DNA of 64,000 bases from Rhizomys pruinosus (lineage: Eukaryota > Chordata > Mammalia > Rodentia > Spalacidae), in assembly GCA_009823505.1 (NCBI GenBank), contig VZQC01008895.1, forward strand, positions 222,108 to 286,107, written 5' to 3'. This document shows, piece by piece, positions 45,055-55,999 of this stretch (its first letter is position 1; each line of letters opens with the position of its first letter). The notes under the pieces were generated by a model. It worked only from the letters and a program-made list of their open reading frames with translations, was not told the DNA's origin and made no database searches. The position numbers and the translations under genes were made by a program.

Positions 45055-45318
45055 CTGTGTGAGTGTGTGCCATGGTGTGCATGAAGAGGTCAGAGGACAG
45101 CCTTGGGTGACAGGTCTCACTTTCCACAGGGTCTTTTGTTGTTGATTGCTGTGTAAAATAAGCAAGGTGGCCAGTGGGCTTCCCTAGATTCCTCTGTCTA
45201 TGTGCATGTCCCATCTCAGAGTAGGGATTTTGGGATTACAGATAATTGTCCAGATTCACACTGGTTGTATGGATGCTTATGTGGCTAGTGCTTTACCCAC
45301 TGAGCCATCTCCCAAATC
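45055..45318 (-). mobile_element. B3 SINE
   Basis: 'gaagaggtcagaggacagcc', 'gggattttgggattacagat' and 'acccactgagccatctccca' follow the reversed B3 order. The (GT)n tract lies at its tail. Confidence 0.65.
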
Positions 45319-45377
45319 TTCTTTCTAGGTTTTACTTCCTTGTCAATGAAAGAAGCCATTTGCATTGTCTCATTTCA

Positions 45378-45560
45378 TTCATTCACTCATTCATTCAAAT
45401 ATGAAGAATGAACATATATCAGGCACAACATTGAACCTGATAAATTGGACAAAGCCCGGCTGTTGGTCTGTAAGGACAGAAAAGACAGCATTATCAACAC
45501 AAAGACAAATAAGTCATCGCACACTATTTTAGGGATGAAACAAAGGTCAGAGAGGCCCAT
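45378..45560 (+). mobile_element. L2 LINE 3' fragment
   Basis: 'cattcattcactcattcatt', then 'tatcaggcacaacattgaac' and 'aaggacagaaaagacagcat', an L2 3'-end pattern. Confidence 0.55.
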
Positions 45561-45636
45561 GATTTGGGTTAGGAGAAAGTGTAAAAGGACACAAAATGAA
45601 GTCCTTTGACTCAGGAGCACGGAGCCTCCAAGAACC

Positions 45637-46255
45637 CATATCTGTTAGCTCCCCTATTAGTTACATGGATGCTGTAACAAAATGCTCAATAAGGTAGCTT
45701 AAGGAAGGAAGGGTTTATTTTGGGTTAGAGTTACAGGACACCGTCCACAAGGGCAGGGGAGTCATGTTGACAAGAGCTTGAGGTCTCATCATGATGTGTC
45801 CACAGTTAGGAAAATAGAAGGATGAATGCTAGTGTCCAGCACCCACACCAAGGGAACGGTACTGCCCTCACTAGAGCAGGGCTTCCCATTTCAATTAACC
45901 AAATCAATTACCCCACCTCCCAGGGGCTGGAGAGATGGCTCAGGATTTGGGAGCTTTTGCTGCTCTTGCAGAGGACCAGAGTTCAATTCCCAGGACCCAA
46001 GCTGGGAAGCTCACAATAGCCTGTAAATACTCCGGCTCCAAGTGGTCCAATGCCCTCTTCTGACCTGGGTTGGCCCCCATATACATGTGTATAACAAACT
46101 CCCACACAGACACACACACATAAATAAAAATTAAAAAATAATCCCATACAGGTGTGCCTCAGGGCAAATCTAAGCAATCCCTCACAAGTGCCTGGAGGTC
46201 TGTCTCCTAGGTAATTCCAGACAGAGCCTATCAAGTTGACAATCAACAGCTATCA
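45637..46255 (-). mobile_element. MaLR LTR split by a B2
   Basis: Left part 45637-45922 ('cccctattagttacatggat', 'ggctttatt'-like region, 'gagcagggcttcccatttca') and right part 46142-46255 ('caggtgtgcctcagggcaaa', 'ctcctaggtaattccagaca', 'caagttgacaatcaacagct'). Together they give a reversed MT-type LTR. The minisatellite begins about 155 bp beyond it. Confidence 0.7.
45923..46141 (+). mobile_element. B2 SINE inserted in LTR
   Basis: 'ggggctggagagatggctca' head, 'gagttcaattcccagg' B-box region, CA-rich tail with AATAAA. It separates the two halves of the MaLR LTR, so it is the younger element. Confidence 0.9.
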
Positions 46256-46409
46256 TCATAGGTCCCTTCTTCCCCCTCTCCACCCAGCCAGTGTTGATTT
46301 GTAATAGGCCATACTTTGTTTCATGTTCTATGGAGCAGCACATAAAGCTGATAATAAACAGTGCCAATGAATACATGACACATGCACATGGGAAACAAAT
46401 ATAGTGTAA
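46256..46409. other. Spacer before the 35-bp array
   Basis: Unrecognised 154 bp between the LTR edge and the first repeat unit. Confidence 0.4.
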
Positions 46410-47490
46410 GAGAGTATGGGACAGACCATGTAGCCAAGTCCCAAAAGAGTATGGGATAGTGTAGCCAAGTCCCAAGAGAGTATGGGATAGACCATGTAGC
46501 CAAGTCCCAAGAGAGTATGGGATAGACCATGTAGCCAAGTCCCAAGAGAGTATGAGATAGACCATGTAGCCAAGTCCCAAGAGAGTATGGGATAGACCAT
46601 GTAGCCAAGTCCCAAGAGAGTATGGGATAGACCATGTAGCCAAGTCCCAAGAGAGTATGGGATAGACCATGTAGCCAAGTCCCAAGAGAGTATGGGATAG
46701 ACCATGTAGCCAAGTCCCAAGAGAGTATGGGATAGACCATGTAGCCAAGTCCCAAGAGAGTATGGGATAGACCATGTAGCCAAGTCCCAAGAGAGTATGG
46801 GATAGACCATGTAGCCAAGTCCCAAGAGAGTATGGGATAGACCATGTAGCCAAGTCCCAAGAGAGTATGGGATAGACCATGTAGCCAAGTCCCAAGAGAG
46901 TATGGGATAGACCATGTAGCCAAGTCCCAAGAGAGTATGGGATAGACCATGTAGCCAAGTCCCAAGAGAGTATGGGATAGACCATGTAGCCAAGTCCCAA
47001 GAGAGTATGGGATAGACCATGTAGCCAAGTCCCAAGAGAGTATGGGATAGACCATGTAGCCAAGTCCCAAGAGAGTATGGGATAGACCATGTAGCCAAGT
47101 CCCAAGAGAGTATGGGATAGACCATGTAGCCAAGTCCCAAGAGAGTATGGGATAGACCATGTAGCCAAGTCCCAAGAGAGTATGGGATAGACCATGTAGC
47201 CAAGTCCCAAGAGAGTATGGGATAGACCATGTAGCCAAGTCCCAAGAGAGTATGGGATAGACCATGTAGCCAAGTCCCAAGAGAGTATGGGATAGACCAT
47301 GTAGCCAAGTCCCAAGAGAGTATGGGATAGACCATGTAGCCAAGTCCCAAGAGAGTATGAGATAGACCATGTAGCCAAGTCCCAAGAGAGTATGAGATAG
47401 ACCATGTAGCCAAGTCCCAAGAGAGTATGGGATAGACCATGTAGCCAAGTCCCAAGAGAGTATGGGATAGACCATGTAGCCAAGTTCCAA
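46410..47490. repeat. 35-bp minisatellite, 31 units
   Basis: Unit: 'gagagtatgggatagacc' followed by 'atgtagccaagtcccaa'. Unit 1 (46410-46444) has one change, and unit 2 (46445-46475) lacks four bases (acca). Units 3-31 (46476-47490) are all 35 bp. The 22 consecutive units from 46581 to 47350 are identical. A G-to-A variant occurs in the units at 46546, 47351 and 47386, and the last unit has one C-to-T change. The unit has no stop on the minus strand, and 35 is not a multiple of 3. All three minus frames therefore stay open (375-433 codons) and give the same 35-residue repeat. These are artefacts, not a gene. Confidence 0.98.
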
Positions 47491-48046
47491 AAGAATTCAG
47501 AAAGTAAGGAGAGAGTGCAGATGGCCGCTGGATGGCAGGAAACAGTCAGATATACCAGAGGATTATTCCCAGTATGGGGAAAGAGCCCAAGGCAGGAAAA
47601 GGCTGGAATAATTCACTTTCTTGGTTAAGGAAGGGGATGGTATGGAGATGAGGCACATCGCAGTGGAAGTCCAGGGTCCCTAGGCTGGACAGTAAGGGAG
47701 TGCCACACAGAGTAAACACATGAAAGTCATCACCACCAGAAGTTTTCTGAACATAGAAAGGTAATAAAGCAAAAACCACCTACATGAATACATACCAGTG
47801 AGGAATGGAGCAGCGTGGTGCAGAAAGCCAGCTCTGGGAGCGGCATGGTGCAGAAACCCATAAGAATGATAAGGAATATCATCCTTCCTTAGATATACAA
47901 TGCAGTAGATTCTAGAAAAATCAGCTTGAAGCCCTAACCAATTACACACATCTGAATGGGTGTTCTGAACTCAGGTCACCAGCAGACATATCTGGACATA
48001 GTCCTGTGCCATAGCTAGGTCTCTGAATGTGCTCCAAGTTCCTAGG
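47491..48046. other. Linker between the two minisatellites
   Basis: No recognised repeat except a 30-bp imperfect doublet at 47808-47867. Confidence 0.4.
47808..47867. repeat. 30-bp imperfect doublet
   Basis: 'gagcagcgtggtgcagaaa' at 47808 recurs as 'gagcggcatggtgcagaaa' at 47838, spaced 30 bp. The second halves match less well. Confidence 0.75.
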
Positions 48047-48395
48047 TGAGAGCGAGCCCAGTGCTGAGTTCTGGTCCACTATGTCCCTAGCTGAGAGCGA
48101 GCCCAGTGCCAAGTTCTGGGCCACTATGTCCCTAGCTGAGGGTGAGCCCAGAGCTGAGTACTGGTCCACTATGTCCCTAGCTGAGAGCGAGCCCAGTGCC
48201 GAGTTCTGGTCCACTATGTCCCTAGCTGAGAGTGAGCCCAGTGCCGAGTTCTGGTCCACTATGTCCCTAGCTGAGAGCGAGCCCAGTGCCGAGTTCTGGT
48301 CCACTATGTCCCTAGCTGAGAGCGAGCCCAGTGCTGAGTACTGGTCCACTATGTCCCTAGGTGACAGTGAGCGCAGTGCCGAGTTCTGGTCCACC
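48047..48395. repeat. 45-bp minisatellite, 7.75 units
   Basis: Seven full units start at 48047, 48092, 48137, 48182, 48227, 48272 and 48317, with a partial eighth at 48362-48395. Units differ at a few positions; the third and the last are the most diverged. Because 45 is a multiple of 3 and no stop falls in frame, a 15-residue repeat is open on the plus strand (SLAESEPSAEFWSTM) and another on the minus strand (QNSALGSLSARDIVD). The flanking frames reach 214 and 150 codons but have no other gene support. Confidence 0.97.
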
Positions 48396-48399
48396 AGGA

Positions 48400-48930
48400 C
48401 ACCTCATGCCCTTCCTTTGCCCTTGCTGGACTCTACTCACATGCAAGTCCTTCTGCTCAGCCACCCCAACCGGCTGGAGCCTCCCGGACATCCTGTTCTG
48501 CTGTCTACCTCTACTGTGAGCCAAAAAGAATACTGTAGAATACACAAAGGATGCAGACAGCTGGAAGGAGATTGCCGTGCTTCTTTAGACTTTGTGAGGT
48601 GCAATACTGACTTCCCATATGGTCCCATGTTTACGGCTAGTCTGATACCACTGACAATTCTTCATTTTTAGTTTAATGATTATCTATTTCCCAGTGTATT
48701 TAGCATGTGGGAACAATATATTCTGAAAAATCTCGTGTTTTTTATAGGTTTCATAGTAAGAAATCTTTTCTCACCCCTCCATCAAATAAGTATGCTTCAT
48801 GTTACCTTTTTCTAATGCTTGTGCTTCATTAGTAGGATCAAAAGGTTATTCCTGGACAAACTGTCAGCACATGAAAGGAAACAGCCAGAATTGACTAGAG
48901 TCCAAGACAACAGCTCCAGAGAAAGTAGAC
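48400..48930. other. Unrecognised sequence after the 45-bp array
   Basis: The plus-strand frame from the array runs through here to 48671, but no domain is seen in this unique part. Confidence 0.35.
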
Positions 48931-48934
48931 TGTT

Positions 48935-49377
48935 TTGCTTCTCATCCACCTGTGCCCCTGTTCTAAGCCTAGGGAACAATCTGCAGAAAAGGGGGTGTGG
49001 TAGAATGTAAGGGCTGCGATTGGGGTGCATGGTGAAACTACAACAATATAGTCTGGACACTCATTTGATCAATTTGATTGAACATACAAGCCCCCACCGC
49101 TGGATGGTGGGACACATGGGCTGTGTGGGTTTGGGCACAACTGCTTGCAAATTGGTTTTACATGAAGGATGCTTGTACTCATAAATTATCACTTATTGCT
49201 AAAAAATGAAAAAAAATGAGAGAAAGATGCAGGACAGTTATGGCAGAATGCATGATCTGGGATGGGGTGGGGTAGGGTGGGGGGAAGGGAAAGGGAAATA
49301 TGCCTGAATTTAATTGGAAAATGATATATGAAATACACAAAGCATCAATAAAAAATGAAAATAAAAAAAGATAAAGA
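48935..49377 (+). mobile_element. LINE-1 3' UTR and tail
   Basis: 'ttctaagcctagggaacaat', 'aaagatgcaggacagttatg', 'gcagaatgcatgatctggga' and 'gaaatacacaaagcatcaat', then AATAAAAAATG and an A-rich tail. Matches the 3' end at 60455-60575. Confidence 0.75.
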
Positions 49378-49379
49378 CA

Positions 49380-50580
49380 AAAGGGTGTGGCCAAGTCCTG
49401 AGTGCCTTCCACTGAAGGCCCACTCTGTGTTGCAGTTCGGAAGTTCTATGTATCCTCCTATTGCAGAGAGAGATCTGGCCTTAAAAGGCACAAAGCAAAT
49501 TAATATGAGCTCTATCCTCATAACCTAAGTACTTCCAAAATGCTGTTATTTCCTAATACGATCATCTAAGTGTTAGAATTTCAAAGTTGGGGTTATGTAA
49601 GCTAACATAGTGACATCCACAGGAGGTAGTAGCCCAAACTAGCTCAAGTGTGTAATCTGATAGTTGCTACTCTGCCTCCTTTTAGGAATGAGGGCTTATC
49701 TATGTAGCTAACAAGAGTACACAGCACAATCCTTAGCTCTCAACCCTTTTGGAAAATTGTTCTTGTAAACCAGCCTACATCCAATGATTGCAGCCTATAG
49801 ACTGTACCAAAGTGTTCAATAAGTGATCCAGCATAGAACTGTCTACCTGCAGCCAGTTGACTGCATAGCCACTGTTGCTGTGCTGGGAAGGAGGTACACT
49901 TATCTGAGCCCTGGAAATCAGTAGCCATAGGACCACATCATAATCCTACTTCTTCCACAGTTCAAAGTTTCTATCTTGCCTTCCCTTGAAACATTGATTT
50001 TTAACAGTGCTCCTCAGTCAAAATCCTGCATGTGATTCTCCACCTCAAAGTCTATGTCTGGAAGAAATGAATCCCTGCCAACCAAGAACTGGAAGAGCAC
50101 TAGTGTGGATGCTTCCAATGATTTCTTCTTATCCCTTGGACACTGACTGAGTTCTGCTCTGTGCCAAGCATCATGTCCCCAAAGAAGTGTAGAGCTCCGT
50201 TACAGCCCAGATTTTCAGAGTGGTCTAAGCACCAGCCTAAAAACCTAATGTGCTAGCTGTCATTCCAAGGAGTTTGATCCTTAATATCCAAGGTAGTTGC
50301 AATTCTCCAGCATGGACCATCTGTTGTTGTGTCAATCTGTTCAGGCAGAAGAGTTAAAATCCTGGGAGAGTCTGGGAGCACCAGTTTTTTGCATTCAAAA
50401 ATAATGTGGTAGTGTTTCAGTCCAGCTGTGTAGTACTGTGTGACTGAGAAAACGCAAGTCCCAGGAGAAGATAGTGTGGTACCTGCTGATGAGATAGGGG
50501 TGGGGCAGTTTTATGATCTAACTGGGCATCAGAGTGGCCAGTGTTTTAAGCAGGTCTTTAAGCAGAGATTTTCTTGTTCT
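49380..50580. other. Unique sequence, nothing recognised
   Basis: 1.2 kb without a recognised element or gene signal. Confidence 0.35.
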
Positions 50581-50596
50581 ACATATACTATCTTTT

Positions 50597-50846
50597 TTAA
50601 AAAAAAACTTTTTTTATTCATTATTTTTATGTATATGAGTGTACTGTCTGCATGTAGGTTGTTGCACCCGAGTCATGCAATGCCGCAGAGGTCAGAAGGG
50701 GGTGTCGGATTCCTCTGGAACTGGAGATTCCCCTGGAACTGGAGTTAAAGACAGTTCTTAGCCACCATGTGGGTGCTGGGAATCGAACCTGGTCCTCTGC
50801 ACGAGCAGTCGGAGCTCTTGACTGCTGAGCCATCTTTCCAGCCCCT
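50597..50846 (-). mobile_element. B2 SINE with internal duplication and exact target-site duplication
   Basis: Reverse-complement B2 ending 'tgagccatctttccagcccc', with an 18-bp doubled unit at 50711-50746. It is flanked by the perfect repeat 'atatactatctttt' (50583-50596 and 50847-50860). Confidence 0.95.
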
Positions 50847-50864
50847 ATATACTATCTTTTCAAG

Positions 50865-51360
50865 GCAGCTTTGTAGCTCTACCATTTTCCTCCTTAATTA
50901 TTTTTCCTTTTTACTCCCAACTTCCTTCTTTCCTAGCATTCTCTCTGAGAAATGGTTGCATTTCTGAAAATTAATGTTGGTAGAGCATAAAATATCTGCA
51001 TTTCTAGGGTTGAAAACTAAGTATATTTCTATTATCTTAGAGCTAAATCAGGAACCAGCTGGCATAGAAGACAAGGGCTAATATTTAGGTCTGCTGAGGG
51101 CTACATCCAAACAAGGGAACTAAATCAACACTAATCATGTCATACGTGATCTAAAAACAAGAGCCACGAGGCCCCACAGATTACTTAACATGATTCTTCA
51201 TGTAATAGCAGCACATAACCTTTCCTGCCTAAAGGCATACTACTGGGCACATTTTGACATAGTTTCCACACAGTTCTTAAGATTTCCACCATGACTTGTT
51301 TTTCATTAGCACAAAAAAAAAGGATGAAGTATACCAGAGATTTGTGAATGCTCTTCCTTT
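50865..51360. other. Unique sequence, nothing recognised
   Basis: No element or gene recognised. Confidence 0.35.
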
Positions 51361-51362
51361 TT

Positions 51363-51501
51363 AATTTTTTTTTTTTCTGGTCTGTAGCCTCAGCTGGCCT
51401 GGAACTCACAATATAGACAGCCTGGCCTTGAACTCACAAAGAGCCACCTGCCTCTGCCTCCAAAGTGCTAGGATTAAAGGCATGCACCACCACTCCTGGC
51501 T
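51363..51501 (-). mobile_element. B1 SINE
   Basis: Reverse-complement B1: T-run, 'cctcagctggcctggaactc', 'agtgctaggattaaaggcat' and 'gcaccaccactcctggc'. The first part is slightly shortened. Confidence 0.9.
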
Positions 51502-51504
51502 CTG

Positions 51505-51800
51505 AAATTTGCAGTTTCAGCAAGCACAATATGACTTTTATTTATAATAAAGTTTGGGAATCAAATCTTGACAAATGCAATAATAACTGGAACCCTAGAT
51601 ACAAATGAGCCCTACCATGTTCTGGCCTTTTCAGAGAAGTGTCTACTCTGACCACATTGTTATTGGGTCCGTGAAGACATATACTGACATCAGTTTCTCT
51701 TTCTTTACTTTTCACTTTTCTGGCCAGCCTACCCTATACTTTAACTCCTAATAACAATCCAATGCCTTCCTCTCAGCCTGAGTACTCTAGGGTATACCAT
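51505..51800. other. Unique sequence, nothing recognised
   Basis: No gene or repeat seen. Confidence 0.35.
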
Positions 51801-51804
51801 TTTC

Positions 51805-52135
51805 TAATCAATTTATTTATTTATTGGACAGTTTCACACATGTAAATAATGTATACTGTCTACTCTCATACTCCAGCCTCCCTCATTTCCCTATTATGCC
51901 CCATCTACCTTCACTATTTCCTATAAGTCCCCTTAACACATTTATAACTATTCATTTGTTCTGTGACCCACTGAGTTTAACCAGGGGCCTCCATGTGACT
52001 ATGAGTTTAGAGTTGTCTACTAAAGCCTGGTGTGATCGGCAACGGGAACACAACTAAAGAAAATGACCTCCCCTCTCCCTGAATCTATCAATAGCCAACA
52101 GTCTAGCAGTAAGAGGTAGAGCTCCAGGTGGGCTA
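51805..52135 (-). mobile_element. LINE-1 3' UTR end
   Basis: Starts with a reversed AATAAATAAATAAA tail ('atttatttatttattgg'), then 'ctgtgacccactgagtttaa', 'ccaggggcctccatgtgact' and 'actaaagaaaatgacctccc', landmarks of rodent L1 3' UTR. Confidence 0.7.
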
Positions 52136-52214
52136 TACTTTTTAATCTTTTGGATTTGTGTACCATGACCAAGGAATACCCTGAGGTCACAGGGGATGAA
52201 GACTCGAGCCTATA

Positions 52215-52610
52215 TAGTAGCACAGCAAAACATTCATTCATCAAACTCTTTTACATGCAGGATGCTGTATTAGGCTTTGAGTATACAGTAAGTAATAAAG
52301 GAAAGAGCCTGGGCCCAGGGTTACGGTTCTTACATTCTAGTAAGGACTAAATGAATTACATAACTAATTGTGTAACTAGAATTGCGAGTATTGTGAAGAG
52401 TGATTATAGATAGTAGTGGAGCTGGTCAGCTGTTGAAGGGACAAGTGACAGGAAGGAAGAATTGACATGGACACTAAACAAAGGACAAGGCTAAGGAGCT
52501 GGAAGGATGTCAGATGTGAGCCATCAGGCCAGGGTTATATTGAGGTGTTTCCTGAAATATGAAAGTCTTTGCCAAGTGTGCAAAGATCTTAAAGTGGAAA
52601 TGAGTTTGGA
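52215..52610 (+). mobile_element. L2 LINE 3' fragment
   Basis: 'acattcattcatcaaactct', 'ttacattctagtaaggacta', 'gtattgtgaagagtgattat' and 'gtgtgcaaagatcttaaagt' with 'ggaaatgagtttggaa' match the L2 3' end in order. Confidence 0.75.
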
Positions 52611-52614
52611 AAAA

Positions 52615-53035
52615 GAGCTAGAAAGAAAATAAAAGATTGTAAGGGAGGGGGGTCTCGATGCTTAGACCATGCTTATACTTCACCTACATCAAACACATTC
52701 TTCTACACACCCTTGCCACAGGATGTAGGAAAGCTAATCTGTAGTTCAATCATGCTGCTGGGGATGAGTGAGAAGGACAGAATCTGCAGTCCAGAGGGTT
52801 CTGAAGAGGCCACTGCAAAACACAGGTGACAAGGATGAGGACTGAGTTAGTGGGAAATGGCAGACTAAATGTTGAGTTAGATTAGAATGAAAATTCAGAA
52901 CAAGAGATAGAGTCACCTCAAGGATAAGGGACGACCAGCGATTACATAGGATGGTTAGTGGCTTAGTTCATGTAAATGTCCATCCATGGTTACACAAGGG
53001 GGAAGACAAGGAACAGGTGACAGAGGACGACACAT
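52615..53035. other. Unique sequence, nothing recognised
   Basis: No gene or repeat seen. Confidence 0.35.
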
Positions 53036-53039
53036 TCCA

Positions 53040-53150
53040 GATGATATGTGGTCTGTGCCTCAGTCTCTTCATCTACAACATGAAGAATACAACTGCATCC
53101 TGACTAGGGGTTTTTGGGATGACAAGTGAATACCTGCCACTTGCTCAGAT
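53040..53150 (+). mobile_element. MIR remnant
   Basis: 'tctgtgcctcagtctcttca' and 'tctacaacatgaagaataca' are MIR landmarks. Confidence 0.6.
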
Positions 53151-53154
53151 GAGT

Positions 53155-54430
53155 TCCATGCATGGCAGGAACTTGTGCTCTGACTTGAACCTACACAGGT
53201 TTCCGTGGTTAAAGTACCATGGTCTGCATCTCACTAGACAGAATTACAGATTAGTGAGAGCCTGTTTTCTGTCAGCTACGGCACCTGCTTACCAAAGTTA
53301 AAGGCATTCTTTTAGCTGCCGGCCAACAGGTCACCACATACAGAAGAAGCTTCAGATTGATTCTACTGAATCGATTACACAGACTGCAATGATATAAAAC
53401 ATGCTCGTGCATGCCACACCAGGTCTGGCCTGCCCATATCATGGAAGGAAAGGGACAGCTCTCCCACTTTCCCTGGAAATCTCTGATGACAGCACCACTA
53501 CCACATCCCCAGTACCTCAAGAGGCGTGCTTACAGTGTGATTTTTTTTCTTGTTTTCTTTGAACACAGAATGGAATTTACTTCCTACTGATAGAAGAGTT
53601 GGGTTATTCTGAAATAGTTTTGAATAAAAAATGAACCTGCGAATTCAGTACACAAGGATCAATACCTTGGGTTCCAGAACGATTCATACCTAAATCTGGA
53701 TCTTAGATCTTAGAGTTAACTGCTATTTAATATTTAACACTTTATATGATTGTATCTCTACTTGTGCTTTCTATTTCTTTTTCCAAATAGGAGACATTTC
53801 AAGCTTTTAAAATAGGAAAAATTATGTAATCTATGCATCCTAGATTGAGTGAACATTTACATTGTGTCTCCTGGCTATTTTAAAGAAATAAAATGATGCC
53901 ACACTCTATTAAAGATTCCTCCCCATTGATTTCTGGTTCTTTTCTTCCCACAGGTAACCATTCTTCTGAAATTAGTGTGCATATGCCTTTGCTGCAACTT
54001 ATTTTTATGCATTTACTATACTTCAAAATAATATATAATATTGTTTTGCATGCTTAAATTTTTCATATAAATGGTATCATATTGTAACTAGAATTTATTC
54101 TGGGAATGAAAGAATGGTTTTAACATTTTAAAATCTATGATTAAAATCCATCTCATAAAGAGATTAATGAAAAGTTTCCATATAACTATTTGGATATTGT
54201 AAATGAATTTAAAAAATTCAATACCCATTTATAACACAAACTCCCTCCAATCTATCAATGTCTCAGGTTAGTCCAGACTTCTTAGATCTAAATTACTAAT
54301 ATTTTGAGCAAGAGAATTCTTTACTCTAGGGCCTTTGCTGTGCATTGTTGAAGGTTTAGCCAGAAGTATCTTCCTGTTTGCAGCAATAAAATGTCTCCAG
54401 ACTTCACCAAATGTCTCTCCCCTCTCCCCC
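53155..54430. other. Unique AT-rich sequence
   Basis: Nothing supportable. 53930-54090 has a faint resemblance to an old reversed L1 but is not called. Confidence 0.3.
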
Positions 54431-54433
54431 AAC

Positions 54434-54434
<1 letters not shown>

Positions 54435-54479
<45 letters not shown>

Positions 54480-54570
54480 ATCTATCTACTATCTAGCTAT
54501 CTACTATCTATCTATGTATCTTATATCTATCCTCTATCTATCTATCTATCATCTATCTATCTATCATCTG

Positions 54571-54610
<40 letters not shown>

Positions 54611-54612
54611 CT
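54435..54612. repeat. (CTAT)n compound microsatellite
   Basis: A pure block of about 11 CTAT units (54435-54480), a mixed centre with CATC, TAGC and TGTC interruptions, and a second pure block from about 54568 to 54612. The tyrosine/serine/isoleucine-rich plus frames here are repeat artefacts. Confidence 0.97.
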
Positions 54613-54614
54613 AG

Positions 54615-55125
54615 CTGAGGATCTCTGTATTAGGGAAGTTATACAATCCCTGCATCAGTTCTATCTCTTTTAAAACAGAGAATCTAAGAGGACCGCTGAC
54701 ATAGGGTATAATGTACTAACACCATTTTATGGAACTTTTCCAAAACAAGTTCAATGGATGCCCTTGCTTGACTGTGGTAGTATGTTGTAGATAGTAATGA
54801 TGCTCTTGATGCTGATGAGGGCACTGTAATGTTGCTGCAGTACACATTAAAGGTGGTTTGTGTAGTCAGGATTGCCTTCTCTCTCTTGGCCATTTTCCAT
54901 CCATCACTGAGACCATCTTCTTCTACACTCCTTCCTCTTAGGAAAGATGGCATAAAAATGACAGCTACAAAAGGGGGAAGCAATTTCTTTCCCCAGAGAA
55001 TGGGGCAGGTCTCCCAGGTAGAGCAGTAGATTTGAAAGAGACCAGGTTAATTTAAGGAAGGATTTTCCACTCTGATTTCAAAAGGATGTCTGAATATAAT
55101 GAGAAATTACAGTGATTAAGAGATA
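54615..55125. other. Unique sequence, nothing recognised
   Basis: The overlapping 99-codon minus and 66-codon plus frames have no domains. Confidence 0.35.
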
Positions 55126-55129
55126 TGGT

Positions 55130-55625
55130 AAATGTAGGTTTTATCTAGGATATATGACCAAATAGACAGCCATATCTATTTGGCTCTGTCTACAGTACCA
55201 AATATAAATTTCCTCCCATTGAGCAGGCCTTAATTCCAATTAGACAGATGTTGATTACCCTCAAGATAAAAGTGGCACCACCTCACAAATTGCGATAGTT
55301 TTCTGGGCCAGTCATTGTTGTTTATTAGGCTTTACAGCTGGGTAGGACCATTAATTGGATTTCCCCCATGGCAGCTTATCCTTGGATATACCAGGAGAGC
55401 TTCCAGGTCAGTTCCAGCTCAATAGCTCCAAGTTCTGGTGTCCAAAGTATTTACTGTCTTCAGCAATAAAAATTACCTAAAAATTCTGGGAGTCAATAAG
55501 GGACTGTGACAGGAGCCTGTGTTACTTCGGGAGTCTCTTCTGTACTATCAGAACAAGTGATTCAAAAGGAGTTTCCCGTGCCTGGCAATGTGTTTATTGT
55601 GTATATGGCCTTCGTCTACACATAT

Positions 55626-55664
<39 letters not shown>

Positions 55665-55998
55665 GTATATGTAGTCTTCATTAAGACTTTGAAATTCTCT
55701 TGTGTTTTTAACAGCATCTAAGTATTCATCTTTCCATCCTTTCTCCCTGTCTAATATGTACTCCTTCCCCAGTTAAAATAGCCCCCCTTTCTCTATTCCC
55801 CGTTGATAACATCCATCTCCTACTATCTCTCTCCAGCTTCTTCTGCCCCTTCACCCCAGTGGTTCCTTTCTATTAGCCTAGCTCCCACAGGTACATCAGG
55901 AGATATACTCACATCTATGGATTGGAAGCTAAGATCCACAAATGAGAGAATACATCACTTGTTTTTCTGAGTCTGTGTTATTTCATTTACTGTAGAAG
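55130..55998 (-). mobile_element. LINE-1 (Lx-type) ORF2 end and 3' UTR
   Basis: The minus strand reads 55998 to 55735 as the ORF2/3' UTR border ('tgagtctgtgttatttcatt' region reversed). It then continues through a (CA)n tract into the Lx-type 3' UTR (55625-55130), collinear in reverse with 60720-61020. Plus-strand landmarks are 'tggctctgtctacagtacca', 'caggccttaattccaattag' and 'gagcttccaggtcagttcca'. Confidence 0.7.
55627..55662. repeat. (CA)n microsatellite
   Basis: 18 uninterrupted CA units inside the L1 3' UTR fragment. Confidence 0.95.
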
Positions 55999-55999
55999 T

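Noticed and set aside
46182..47483. 433-codon minus-strand frame (and two overlapping frames of 389 and 375 codons) as a repeat-protein gene
   Set aside because: The frames exist because the 35-bp unit lacks stops on that strand and shifts frame each unit. All three frames give the same repeat, and the ends run into LTR or unique DNA without gene signals.
46410..48395. CRISPR-like array
   Set aside because: Units are contiguous with no unique spacers, and the surroundings are clearly rodent genomic DNA.
48027..48671. 214-codon plus-strand frame and 150-codon minus-strand frame as genes
   Set aside because: Both are opened by the 45-bp array. The non-repeat parts are short and show no domain. 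Kept only as a low-level question in the findings.
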